A DNA stretch of 47,877 nucleotides from Candidatus Woesearchaeota archaeon (GCA_018303045.1 JAGVYX010000035.1:1-47877); one strand, 5' to 3'. Shown: positions 32,258 through 40,335, counted from the stretch's first letter. Program-made: numbers and translations. The notes: generated from the letters alone by a model not told the origin.

Positions 32258-32580
32258 GATTTATCTTTCGGAGCAAGTTCTTGAATTGTTTCTTCTAACT
32301 TGGAAAATCGGCCTTTAGCCCAAAAATCCAGTTGAGCTTCCCGTAAAGCATTTTTATATCTTAGGTTTTCTTTAAGATGAACAATTACTAAGGCTCCAAT
32401 GCTGACTATAGCCCCTGGAATGCTGTCATAATAAATGCTTAAACCGGAACCAATAATGCCGCCTGCTGACAATAAGCCATCAACCAGAGAATCATTCCCC
32501 CGGCAGTTGCAGTAAGCATCCAAGATATATTTACTGGAAGAAGCTTTAACTGGCGCTTCAGGCAGTTGTTCTGTTCCCAT
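32254..32580 (-). CDS. Small membrane protein coupled to the PLD gene
   Basis: A 108-residue protein with one or two hydrophobic segments (LSAGGIIGSGLSIYY and IPGAIVSIGALVIVHL) and a charged helical C-terminus. Its stop overlaps the PLD start (ATGA at 32254-32257), so the two are translationally coupled. A CNCRG motif sits near residues 23-27. Function is unknown; it may be a membrane partner of the PLD protein. Confidence 0.7.
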   Translation of the reverse strand: MGTEQLPEAPVKASSSKYILDAYCNCRGNDSLVDGLLSAGGIIGSGLSIYYDSIPGAIVSIGALVIVHLKENLRYKNALREAQLDFWAKGRFSKLEETIQELAPKDKS

Positions 32581-32712
32581 CGGCTAAAGAATGATAGGCC
32601 TAATTTAAAAAGATTGTTTAACTAAAAACAAAAAAAGAATGTATCTTGGGTTAATGATTAAAAGTTGAAAAAAACCAAAAATATATAATCTTTTTTCAGT
32701 TAATAAGCAAAT

Positions 32713-33039
32713 ATGAACCCAAAACTGAATAAAACGATCGTTGTTCTTCATATAAGCGCGGCGATTTATCTGGTGCTAAGTATTGCATCATTAACCGTCT
32801 CACCCAAATACCTTCCTTTTTTAGCGCCCTATATTGCTCTATTTATTGGTATGGGCGTATTTGTAGAAATCGTAATTAAGGGATTAAAAGATAATAAATA
32901 TTGGGCTTGGATTGCCGGTCTGGTGGTTTGTGGTCTTTATATCCCAAGCATCTTCATTGTTTGTGGAATAATTGGATTAATCGGATTATTAAATAAAGAA
33001 GTAAGAACAGATTTTGTTAAAAACAAAAAAAAAAATTAA
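32713..33039 (+). CDS. Small polytopic membrane protein
   Basis: A 108-residue protein with three or four transmembrane segments (VVLHISAAIYLVLSIASL, FLAPYIALFIGMGVFVEIVI, WAWIAGLVVCGLYI, IFIVCGIIGLIGLL) and a Lys-rich tail. It is convergent with the L15e gene: the two stop codons share the same TTAA. Function is unknown. Confidence 0.75.
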   Translation: MNPKLNKTIVVLHISAAIYLVLSIASLTVSPKYLPFLAPYIALFIGMGVFVEIVIKGLKDNKYWAWIAGLVVCGLYIPSIFIVCGIIGLIGLLNKEVRTDFVKNKKKN

Positions 33040-33548
33040 CTTCTTAACCCGCGTCCTTTCTTGCCAGCCGAAGTTTTCCCATGGAATACTCTGCTCCAAT
33101 TCTTTCTGGTTTGCAGCCAGGCTAAATTCCGATCCGCTTTAATCACCGGATGATCTGGATCAACTAGAATGACTTCGAACCAGCGATACATTCCATCCTC
33201 AGCTACCCAGTAAGAATTAAGCACGACCAGATTTTTATAACTTTTCTGCGCTCTTTCTTCAGCGATCCATTGGTAATTCTTATCCAGATTTAATCTAGTT
33301 CCAAAACGCTTAGACCTTCGGCCGCCTTTAATTTGTTCCCTTCTGTGCCCGCCGCGAAGAACCCGCTGCCGGACAATGACAAATCCTTGTTTAGCTTTAT
33401 ATCCTAACGATCTAGCCCGATCAATCCTGGTGGGCTTATCAACTCTTACAGTAGAATTTTCTTTGCGCCACTGCAGCAGGCGCTCCCGCCATAATTCATT
33501 TTGCCGCGGGTTTTTCCACAACTTCCGCACATACTTGTATAAACTCAT
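33036..33548 (-). CDS. rpl15e: Ribosomal protein L15e
   Basis: A 170-residue large-subunit protein found only in archaea and eukaryotes, and the best single proof of an archaeal source. Landmarks: MSLYKYVRKLWKNPRQN, RIDRARSLGYKAKQGFVIV, WIAEERAQKSYKNLVVLNSY, WFEVILVDPDHPVI and the end FHGKTSAGKKGRGLR. It is shorter than typical archaeal L15e (about 190). GGGAGG lies nine bases before the ATG. It is alone, as is common for this gene, and its stop overlaps the stop of the convergent membrane-protein gene. Confidence 0.97.
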   Translation of the reverse strand: MSLYKYVRKLWKNPRQNELWRERLLQWRKENSTVRVDKPTRIDRARSLGYKAKQGFVIVRQRVLRGGHRREQIKGGRRSKRFGTRLNLDKNYQWIAEERAQKSYKNLVVLNSYWVAEDGMYRWFEVILVDPDHPVIKADRNLAWLQTRKNWSRVFHGKTSAGKKGRGLRS

Positions 33549-33720
33549 GTTAAAGCCTCCCTTCTCTTAAACTTTCAAGGATTCAGGCAAGCAAATACCC
33601 ACATCTCCTTATTTTGGTAGAATAAGATCATATTTAAAAAGATATTGGAAGAAAAATGTCAAAAAAATCGCCCGCCATTGGAGAAAAAATCATATTTTAA
33701 TAATGGCCTTTAGGAAAGAC

Positions 33721-34113
33721 TTACTTTTCAAACTTAGACGAATCATCTTTATGCTTCAATCTAAATTTCCTAGCATTTTTCTCATTAACAAAACGATATA
33801 ACTTGCCATTAATTTCCGCTTCCACCACTTCATCCTCATCCATTAATGGCTCGCCCGTCAAGGCATCTTTGCCTAACTGCCCCCCATCGCTAGCGCCTTC
33901 GGCAAATCCTTCCTCCCATGGTTCAATTTCATCATCTTCCGCCAAAGTTTTGCGGCCTTCTTCAGTTAAGGGATCTACTTCATGCTGGCCCTGCCTGATT
34001 TCCTGCAATAATTTTTCCTCAGTCTCCGATTTGCCGATGCCTTGTTCTTCTTCAGGGTAAAGATCTCGTCCAGATAAATCTTCTTCAGGAATAACTTTCT
34101 TCTTTCGTCCCAT
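33721..34113 (-). CDS. Acidic protein with a Cys-less YHS/TRASH-like segment
   Basis: A 130-residue, very acidic protein. Residues about 80-122 (GKDALTGEPLMDEDEVVEAE, then INGKLYRFVNEKNARKFRL) follow the outline of a YHS/TRASH domain (D.V.G...........NGK.Y.F.....A..F). Every metal-binding Cys is replaced, so it should not bind metal that way. The first 75 residues are likely disordered. The domain reading is inference from pattern only. Confidence 0.65.
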   Translation of the reverse strand: MGRKKKVIPEEDLSGRDLYPEEEQGIGKSETEEKLLQEIRQGQHEVDPLTEEGRKTLAEDDEIEPWEEGFAEGASDGGQLGKDALTGEPLMDEDEVVEAEINGKLYRFVNEKNARKFRLKHKDDSSKFEK

Positions 34114-34204
34114 AACTTAATTAACTGTTCGCAAGTTTAAAAAGATTGCTATCATGGATATGGGATTGCTATCATAGATATAGAAATGTATAAAAAATCC
34201 GGGT

Positions 34205-34364
34205 GTTTTTCTAATAAATCAGAGCCGCCGTTAAATTACGAGCGATTAATCGCTTTATACTGCGTATGCGGGAAGGGATGGTTCCTACGGAAGGGTACCG
34301 CATTAGTCCTAACTTAGCACAAAGCGAGTCTAACGCGGCTCTGAAAAAGAATTATTAGAAAAAC
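34205..34364. ncRNA. Putative structured RNA element, copy 2
   Basis: The closing structure is very long: GTTTTTCTAATAA/TTATTAGAAAAAC (13 bp, 34205-34217 with 34352-34364), then CAGAGCCGC/GCGGCTCTG (9 bp) and GTTA/TAAC (4 bp). Inside is the core shared with 18533-18708: ATTACGAGCG, AATCGCTTT, TGCGGGAAGGGA-GGTTCCTACGGAAGGGTACCGCA (one compact arm) and AAAGCGAGTC. Two pairings compete: AGCGA with the nearby TCGCT, or TCGCTTT with the distant AAAGCGA. It lies between divergently transcribed genes (34113 minus, 34392 plus). The strand is uncertain and no known family is recognised. Confidence 0.62.
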
Positions 34365-34391
34365 TCAAAAATCTGAAGCAAGTTATAAATT

Positions 34392-35144
34392 ATGAGCCTA
34401 AGCTCAGTGTTATGGTCGGAATTTAAGTTTGTTGCAGCTCAAATAAAAAATATTCCGTTATTGCTGGAAAGCCGGGAAGCGCTGATTCCTAGGAAGGAAG
34501 CTAAAGGCGTTTCCATCTACCACGGTTTTGCCGCCAACAATTTTTATTTTCATGACCTTATCAACCGGTTAGAGCAGGAAGGATACTCTGTTCGCGCTCC
34601 CAATTATCGCACTTGGCTAAATATGAATGAAATAGTAAATAAACAGGCCCAGGCTCTAGAACAGATTGTCCAGAGTTCTCAGCAAAAAGAAAGCCTAATT
34701 GGCCACAGCCAGGGCGGTTTAATTGCCGTGCGCTTGGCTCAGTTATATCCAGAATTAGTGGATACAGTCATTTCTCTAGGCGCGCCATTTCAAGGAACTA
34801 GAATGGTTAGGCTAGTTTCTTTCTGCGCTGCTGGCCAGCAGATGCTGCCCGGAAGCGATTTTCTGGAACAAATGGCTGAAACGCCTTTGCCGGCCAATGT
34901 TGTTTTTTATAATATCTACAGCCTTAACGATCATTTAATAATCCCGGCTAAAAATTCTTTGCTCTACAGCGATCTAGCCAGACTTAAGAGAACAGAAGCT
35001 TATAGAACAGAAGCTTATAGAACAGAAGCTTATGATAGGATGCAGGTATACAATTGTCCAGCGCCAGAAGAGATTGGCCACTCCAGATTAATTACTTTGC
35101 ATGAAATGATGATAAAAATGTTAAAACAAACACCGGAACTCTAA
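34392..35144 (+). CDS. Alpha/beta hydrolase (lipase/esterase-like)
   Basis: A 250-residue hydrolase. YHGFAANNFYF is the oxyanion region, GHSQGG (104-109) holds nucleophile Ser106, SLGAPFQGTRM is the lipase-type strand after it, and IGHSRL near 231 gives the likely catalytic His. It resembles triacylglycerol lipase/PGAP1-like enzymes. Residues about 199-213 are three exact RTEAY repeats encoded by a 15-bp tandem repeat in a surface loop before the catalytic His; copy number could vary. No signal peptide is seen, so it is probably cytoplasmic. Confidence 0.85.
   Translation: MSLSSVLWSEFKFVAAQIKNIPLLLESREALIPRKEAKGVSIYHGFAANNFYFHDLINRLEQEGYSVRAPNYRTWLNMNEIVNKQAQALEQIVQSSQQKESLIGHSQGGLIAVRLAQLYPELVDTVISLGAPFQGTRMVRLVSFCAAGQQMLPGSDFLEQMAETPLPANVVFYNIYSLNDHLIIPAKNSLLYSDLARLKRTEAYRTEAYRTEAYDRMQVYNCPAPEEIGHSRLITLHEMMIKMLKQTPEL
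34987..35031 (+). repeat. In-frame 15-bp tandem repeat (three units)
   Basis: AGAACAGAAGCTTAT is repeated three times exactly inside the hydrolase gene, encoding RTEAY three times. Exact identity at the DNA level shows a recent or actively slipping repeat. Confidence 0.9.
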
Positions 35145-35145
35145 A

Positions 35146-35742
35146 TTACAAATAAATTCTCATTAACACGATCACCGTCCCAGCAATTAAGGGCACCACC
35201 AAATTATCATCTAATGTATTTCTGTTAAAATCTATTTGTATAACTTCAGCTGCCATCGCCGCAAAACTGGCTAAAAAAGCTTCCGTAGGCGAAACAAAAA
35301 AGATCGCTCCGCAAAATCCAGCGATTATTCCCGCCAACGTGCCTTCAAACAGTTTTCGGCTCTTTCCATTAAAGATATTTTTCAATCGGCCAATTCCGCT
35401 GCCTACCAAGTGGCTAACCGAATCACCAAAAGTAAGAATCATAATTGCCGCATAAGCGATATCCGGTTCAAACAATTTTATGGAAAGCAAAACTCCCATA
35501 AAAAAGAAAATCAAGCCTTTGCCAGGGAATGTTTTTTTAACTTCCTCCCGTTCCAGATGGTTAAGAAAAAAGCTAAACCCAGGCAGCCAGATTCTCTTGC
35601 TTAAAATACTGGCCAGGATGCCCAGAATGATTAACAAAAATAGGGCAAAAGATGATAGAATCTGATAATAAATTAAGGCTAAAGTTATTACGCCAATAAG
35701 AATATGCAGGAATTTGCGGCAGGCTTCGGCTTTGGTTAACAT
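35146..35742 (-). CDS. Polyprenol/diacylglycerol kinase-like membrane protein (DGK1/SEC59 type)
   Basis: A 198-residue integral membrane protein with six or seven transmembrane segments. RKFLHILIG opens the protein, LTFGDSVSHLVGSGIGR (about 103-119) is the GD-x-x-A/S nucleotide-binding motif, and KLFEGTLAG follows, as in CTP-dependent dolichol, phytol and diacylglycerol kinases. In archaea such enzymes would phosphorylate a polyprenol or isoprenoid lipid precursor. It converges on the hydrolase gene with one base between stops. The family-B repeat lies nine bases upstream of its ATG. Confidence 0.85.
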   Translation of the reverse strand: MLTKAEACRKFLHILIGVITLALIYYQILSSFALFLLIILGILASILSKRIWLPGFSFFLNHLEREEVKKTFPGKGLIFFFMGVLLSIKLFEPDIAYAAIMILTFGDSVSHLVGSGIGRLKNIFNGKSRKLFEGTLAGIIAGFCGAIFFVSPTEAFLASFAAMAAEVIQIDFNRNTLDDNLVVPLIAGTVIVLMRIYL

Positions 35743-35750
35743 TTGGATTT

Positions 35751-35842
35751 ATACCAAAGGACATAAATTTTCGTAAAAATTTAAGCCCTTTGTATATACA
35801 AAAGGCACAAAATTCTGTTCGGAATTTTGAGTCTTTTGGTAT
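35751..35842 (-). mobile_element. Inverted-repeat element, family B (copy 2)
   Basis: Ends ATACCAAAGGACATAAA and GAGTCTTTTGGTAT match the copy at 17722-17829, with TA on both outer sides. It contains the shared hairpin AAAATTCTGTTCGGAATTTT. The inner extension of the first copy is absent. It separates the kinase-like gene from its promoter. Confidence 0.72.
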
Positions 35843-35969
35843 AATGTTTTATAGTTATTTAAATGAATTATGAAAGAGAATTTACTAGCCACCACCCACT
35901 AGACAAACCCACCTAGAATTTATAAAGAACCAAGCAGAATCATGGTTTAGAAAACACACTATCTAGACT

Positions 35970-38837
35970 ATGATCTCTTATTTAAAAGAACCGTATACAG
36001 AACTGCAAATTAAATCTATTTTGCATCCGATTGTTAATAGTTGGTTTTTTAAAAAATTCAAGGCATTTACGCCAGCCCAGCAGTTTGCTGTTTATCCCAT
36101 TCATTGCCGCAAAAACATTTTAATTTCTTCACCTACAGGGTCAGGAAAAACGTTAACCGGCTTTCTCTCCATACTTAATGAATTGATTGATTCAGCGGAA
36201 AAAGGCATTTTAGAAGATAAAGTATATTGCGTGTACGTTTCTCCCTTAAAGGCTCTCGGAGCTGACATTTTTGTTAATTTGCAGCAGCCCTTGCGAGAAA
36301 TGGAAGAGCTGGCCCAGAAAACGTGGGGCATTCGCATTGCCACCAGAACTGGCGACACCACTGCTTACGAAAAATCCAAGATGCTGAAAAACACGCCGCA
36401 TATCCTCATCACTACGCCGGAATCATTAGCTATAGTCATTAATTCTCCCAAATTTAAAGAAAAACTAACCACCGCGCAGTGGCTGATTATTGATGAGATT
36501 CATTCTTTAGCGGAAAATAAGCGCGGAGTGCATTTATCGTTAACTATGGAGCGATTGCAATTATTGTCTCCTGGAATTACCCGCATCGGCTTGTCAGCTA
36601 CCATCGCTCCATTAGATGAAATTGCCCGTTATTTGGTTGGATACCAGGCTGATCTGGAGCGCGACTGTTCCATCGTTGATGCGCAATTAGCCAAACAACT
36701 GGATCTGCAAGTGATTAGTCCGGTTCGTTCTTTGGTAGAGACTGAATATCTGCTAAAACATAACCGGATGTATGAAATAATTCATAACTTAATTCAGGAG
36801 CATAAGACCACTTTGTTATTCACCAATACCAGAAGCGCTACTGAAAGAGTCGTTCATAATTTAAAAGAGATCTATCCGGCTTTTTATAATGATAACAATA
36901 TTGCCGCCCATCACAGCAGTTTAGGCAAGCAAGCCCGGTTTAAAACCGAACAGGAATTGCGCGAGGGAAAATTAAAAGTAGTAGTTTCTTCGACGAGCTT
37001 GGAGCTGGGAATAGATATCGGATTTATTGATCTGGTCATTTGTTTAGGATCGCCTAAATCGGTGGCCAGGTTTTTACAACGCTCTGGGAGATCTGGGCAT
37101 CAATTGCATTCTACCGTTAAATCCAGAATTATCGTCATGGACCGCGACGATTTGCTGGAATGCTCCCTGCTGCTTAAGTCGGCTATTGAAAAGAAAATTG
37201 ACCGCGTGCATATCCCGAAAAATGCCTTAGACGTATTAGCCCAGCACATCTATGGCATTGCCATTAACGGGGTAATTAATATTTATCAGTTATTTCAATT
37301 AGTTAAATCCAGTTATTGCTACCATGACCTGGAATGGGATGATTTCTTTGAATTAATTAAATTCCTCGCCGGAGAATATGTCAGTCTGGAGGAACGCCAC
37401 GTCTATGCCAGGATTTGGTATGATCCGGAAACCGGCCAGATCGGCAAGAAAGGAAAAATGGCCAGAATTATCTACATGACCAATATCGGGACGATTCCTG
37501 AAGAAACTTACATTACCGTAAAAGTAGGAGAACAGGTTGTGGGCATGATCGAGGAAGGTTTCCTGGAAAAACTGAAGCCCGGCGATATTTTCGTTCTGGG
37601 CGGCAATGTTTACCAGTTCAAATTTTCGCGGGGCATGACTGCCCAGGTAAGCAGTTCAGTGAGCCGGCCGCCAACTGTGCCTTCCTGGTTCTCAGAAATG
37701 CTGCCTTTGTCCTTTGATTTGGCTATGGAAATCTCCCGATTTAGAAGATTAATGGAAGAAAGATTTTTGCAAAAGGCTTCTAAAGAAAAAATTAAGGAAT
37801 TTATCCATACTTTCTTATATGCTGATGAAAACTCCGCCGAAAGCATCTACCAGTTTTTCTATGAGCAATTTCATTTCAGCCAGATTCCTTCCGATAAAAA
37901 AATCGTAATTGAATCTTATAAAGATAAAGAGCGGACATATACTATTTTCCATACTCTGTATGGGCGAAGAGTTAATGACTGCCTCTCCCGGGCTCTGGCT
38001 TTTGTTATTGGCCGATCGCAGCATCGGGATGTGGAAATGGGAATTAACGACAATGGATTTTATTTATCAGCCGAAAAGCCGGTCAATGCTTCCCGAGCGC
38101 TGGAACAGCTGCAAACAGAAAACCTTCGGCAGGCGTTGGAAGAAGCCATCGAACGCAGCGAAGTTCTGCAAAGAAGATTCCGCCATTGCGCTGCCCGATC
38201 ACTAATGATTTTACGAACGTACATGGGCAGGATTAAGCAGGCCGGAAGAATGCAGATTGGCAGCAAAATTCTTTATAATGCCGTTAAGAGAATCAGCAAT
38301 CAGTTTCCTATTTTGAAAGAAGCCAGGCGGGAAGTATTGGAAGATGTCATGGATTACCAGCATACTAAGGAAATTATCAGCAAAATTGCTGACAAAAAAA
38401 TAACTGTTTCTGAAGTAAAAACAGGAACGCCCAGCCCATTCGCTTTCGGCTTAATCGCTTCCGGCTACAGCGATGTGATTAAGGTTGAAGATAAGCAGGA
38501 ATTTTTGCGAAGAATGCACCAGCAGGTGCTGGCTAAAATAGCGCTTAAGCAGGGAAAACAGAAATCTAGAGATGAACAACAATTTTCCTATCAGGATTAC
38601 TGGGAGCAAGTTCAGCAGAGGCAAGAACAGGAGAAAGATGATAAAACAGAATTGCTTAAAATGCAGGTATGGAATCTAAAACAAGTTCCAGCGTATGTTA
38701 AAGAAGAATTGATTAAGCTGGTTAACGGCGATAAAATCCGGGAAGATGTTAAAAAAGAATTAACGAAACATCTTGAAGATATAAAAAAAGAATGGCCGAA
38801 GGAGTTGAAGGAAGGGGTATTAATAGAATTAGAGTAA
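35970..38837 (+). CDS. Lhr-type superfamily 2 helicase
   Basis: A 955-residue ATP-dependent helicase of the Lhr group. Motifs: LISSPTGSGKTLTGF (Walker A, 54-61), VYVSPLKALGADI, TTPESLA, DEIH (about 175-178), LSATIAPLDEIA, AHHSSLG and RSGRSGHQ (about 371-378). After the helicase core come a winged-helix region and a beta-rich Lhr domain (MTNIGTIPEETYITV, LGGNVYQF). The length matches Lhr-core proteins. Lhr enzymes unwind forked DNA and DNA/RNA hybrids and act in repair. The C-terminal 80 residues are charged and helical. Confidence 0.93.
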   Translation: MISYLKEPYTELQIKSILHPIVNSWFFKKFKAFTPAQQFAVYPIHCRKNILISSPTGSGKTLTGFLSILNELIDSAEKGILEDKVYCVYVSPLKALGADIFVNLQQPLREMEELAQKTWGIRIATRTGDTTAYEKSKMLKNTPHILITTPESLAIVINSPKFKEKLTTAQWLIIDEIHSLAENKRGVHLSLTMERLQLLSPGITRIGLSATIAPLDEIARYLVGYQADLERDCSIVDAQLAKQLDLQVISPVRSLVETEYLLKHNRMYEIIHNLIQEHKTTLLFTNTRSATERVVHNLKEIYPAFYNDNNIAAHHSSLGKQARFKTEQELREGKLKVVVSSTSLELGIDIGFIDLVICLGSPKSVARFLQRSGRSGHQLHSTVKSRIIVMDRDDLLECSLLLKSAIEKKIDRVHIPKNALDVLAQHIYGIAINGVINIYQLFQLVKSSYCYHDLEWDDFFELIKFLAGEYVSLEERHVYARIWYDPETGQIGKKGKMARIIYMTNIGTIPEETYITVKVGEQVVGMIEEGFLEKLKPGDIFVLGGNVYQFKFSRGMTAQVSSSVSRPPTVPSWFSEMLPLSFDLAMEISRFRRLMEERFLQKASKEKIKEFIHTFLYADENSAESIYQFFYEQFHFSQIPSDKKIVIESYKDKERTYTIFHTLYGRRVNDCLSRALAFVIGRSQHRDVEMGINDNGFYLSAEKPVNASRALEQLQTENLRQALEEAIERSEVLQRRFRHCAARSLMILRTYMGRIKQAGRMQIGSKILYNAVKRISNQFPILKEARREVLEDVMDYQHTKEIISKIADKKITVSEVKTGTPSPFAFGLIASGYSDVIKVEDKQEFLRRMHQQVLAKIALKQGKQKSRDEQQFSYQDYWEQVQQRQEQEKDDKTELLKMQVWNLKQVPAYVKEELIKLVNGDKIREDVKKELTKHLEDIKKEWPKELKEGVLIELE

Positions 38838-38862
38838 CTCTTAAGTAGTTACTTCAGAAAGA

Positions 38863-38872
38863 TTTATAAATA
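38863..38872 (+). promoter_or_regulatory. TATA box of the Fis-like gene
   Basis: TTTATAAATA starts 30 bases before the ATG at 38893, fitting a leaderless start. Confidence 0.65.
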
Positions 38873-38892
38873 AACCCCTCTGTTGAATAAAA

Positions 38893-39660
38893 ATGGATCT
38901 AGAAGCTGAAGTCAAAAAGGCGATTGGTAACTGGGATATAAACTTAGTTGGTTTACATTCAGAAAACGTAAGTTATTCTGATTTAGTTAGACCGCTTCTC
39001 TATGGAATTGGTGTTGATATTGCAGAAAAACTAGTTAATGAAATCTATCAGCGCGCCGGCGCAACTCCGCCTAAACAGCTGCTGGACTTAAACTTTCATG
39101 ACGCTGCAACTAAATTTAAAAAGGAATATCTAGTTAGAAATCTAAAAAAACAAAATTTCTCCGGAGTTGATACGGCTACGGCTATCGGGTTGGCCAATTC
39201 CAGAGAAGATGCTCGGGTCAGTTTAGCTGGAATACTTAAAAGGGAGTTTGGCGTTACCGTTAAAAAAATTAAAGATGAAGTTAAAGATTATAAATACGCT
39301 GAAAGTTTCAAAATTAGCGATAGGGAATTGAAAGATTTTGCGGTTCAAGAAATGGAAAGATATTCTTCCTTATTTAGAGCATCTTTGTTCAGAAGCTTAA
39401 TCATTGATAAATCCAGAATTATAGCCAAGCCATTAGTAGAGATTGCGATGAAATATACTGAACAACATAGCCCCGTAGATCTTTTTGATAAGCCTTATCA
39501 TGCAGCTATTGCTGGATTTAAAACGTGGTATTTAATGCAGCAGATAAAACTTAACGGCAGCGGCAAACAGGCCGCTGAAAAATCCGGGCTAAGCGAAGAA
39601 GCCTTTAGACAAGCGATTTTTAATCGGGGCATTAAAATAGCCGAAGTTTTAAGCGATTAG
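38893..39660 (+). CDS. Protein with two Fis-type helix-turn-helix modules
   Basis: A 255-residue cytoplasmic protein. Two segments follow the outline of the Fis/NtrC C-terminal DNA-binding fold (F.DA...F...YL...L......A....GLS...): residues about 68-110 (NFHDAATKFKKEYLVRNLKK, then TATAIGLANSREDARV) and about 200-245 (PYHAAIAGFKTWYLMQQIKL, then QAAEKSGLSEEAFRQAIF). Each is preceded by a helical stretch, so the protein looks like an internal duplication of about 130 residues. It is probably DNA-binding; no sensor or ATPase domain is attached. The assignment is by pattern. Confidence 0.65.
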   Translation: MDLEAEVKKAIGNWDINLVGLHSENVSYSDLVRPLLYGIGVDIAEKLVNEIYQRAGATPPKQLLDLNFHDAATKFKKEYLVRNLKKQNFSGVDTATAIGLANSREDARVSLAGILKREFGVTVKKIKDEVKDYKYAESFKISDRELKDFAVQEMERYSSLFRASLFRSLIIDKSRIIAKPLVEIAMKYTEQHSPVDLFDKPYHAAIAGFKTWYLMQQIKLNGSGKQAAEKSGLSEEAFRQAIFNRGIKIAEVLSD

Positions 39661-39683
39661 ACCAAACTTTGGCCCGCATAAAC

Positions 39684-39690
39684 CTTATAA
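39684..39690 (+). promoter_or_regulatory. TATA box of the 39714 gene
   Basis: CTTATAA begins 30 bases before the ATG at 39714 and argues for that start rather than an upstream TTG at 39669. Confidence 0.5.
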
Positions 39691-39713
39691 GGAAACCTTC
39701 CCCTAGACCAAAA

Positions 39714-40034
39714 ATGACCTTAACTTATCTGCAAGCCAAAACAATTCTGGAACAGTATCGTGAAGCTCCCAGAGACAGAGCTGAACAAATCAGATTATTG
39801 CAGTTAGCCGGATACGATCAAATTAAAGGAAGGGGCCTATCCTTGATTCCACAGCAGGAATTATTCCAAGTAGCTAAAAAAACCAGAGAACTGGCGCAAA
39901 GAACTATCAGAGACTTCTTAGTTAACGAAGCTGCGCAAGACCAGTTTCAAAAATTATACGCTTTGTTTGAATTTGATCCTCATTCAAGTTATGCTCCCGA
40001 TCCGGAAGAATTGGAAGCCCGATTGCTGGATTAA
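39714..40034 (+). CDS. Uncharacterised helical protein
   Basis: A 106-residue protein from ATG 39714 (MTLTYLQAKTILEQYREAPR). It is helical, rich in Gln/Arg/Leu, with an acidic end (DPEELEARLLD). No motif is recognised. It follows the Fis-like gene but has its own TATA box. Confidence 0.65.
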   Translation: MTLTYLQAKTILEQYREAPRDRAEQIRLLQLAGYDQIKGRGLSLIPQQELFQVAKKTRELAQRTIRDFLVNEAAQDQFQKLYALFEFDPHSSYAPDPEELEARLLD

Positions 40035-40062
40035 AAAAAATTAAATTGTTATTCAAAATTCT

Positions 40063-40234
40063 TTAAAGTTTTCCAAGCAGCAATAACGAATTAAGAGGTT
40101 GGCAGTTCTTAGAATCATAATCAGGAAAATACTTTACCGCTTATTAATTTAAAGTTTTCTAAGCAGCAATAACGAATTAAGAGGTTGGCAGTTCTTAGAA
40201 TCATAATCAGGAAAATACTTTACCGCTTATTAAT
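40063..40234 (-). pseudogene. Tandem relics of an M23-peptidase gene tail
   Basis: Two 86-bp copies (40063-40148 and 40149-40234) differ at one base. On the minus strand each encodes YFPDYDSKNCQPLNSLLLLRK and a stop. The last part matches the C-terminus of the M23 peptidase at 41532-42191 (APLNPLLLLRKL), and the 3' flank CAAAATTCTTTAAAGTTTT is also shared. So these are the tail of a lost paralogue, duplicated in tandem. Nothing else is visible in the 40035-40276 gap. Confidence 0.75.
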
Positions 40235-40296
40235 ACTGGCAGGAAGGCCTAGAATAGTAGGCTAATATCCTCTTGAATGGGAAAAAAAATACAAAG

Positions 40297-40306
40297 CTTT
40301 ATATAT
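40297..40306 (+). promoter_or_regulatory. TATA box of the MNT-HEPN pair
   Basis: CTTTATATAT, about 40 bases before the ATG at 40340. It predicts a transcript start inside or just after the palindromic operator-like site. Confidence 0.55.
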
Positions 40307-40335
40307 TATCGTCATATTTTATATGACAGGCGATA
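40307..40335. promoter_or_regulatory. Operator-like palindrome before the MNT gene
   Basis: GTCATA-TTTTA-TATGAC is a perfect 6-bp inverted repeat, nested in a wider TATCG...CGATA pair. It sits between the TATA box and the start codon of a gene encoding its own helix-turn-helix, which suggests autorepression. Confidence 0.6.

Noticed and set aside
34205..34364. RNase P RNA or tmRNA
   Set aside because: Neither the conserved GGAAAGTCC/ACAGAA pair of RNase P nor any tRNA-like end is present, and there are two copies.
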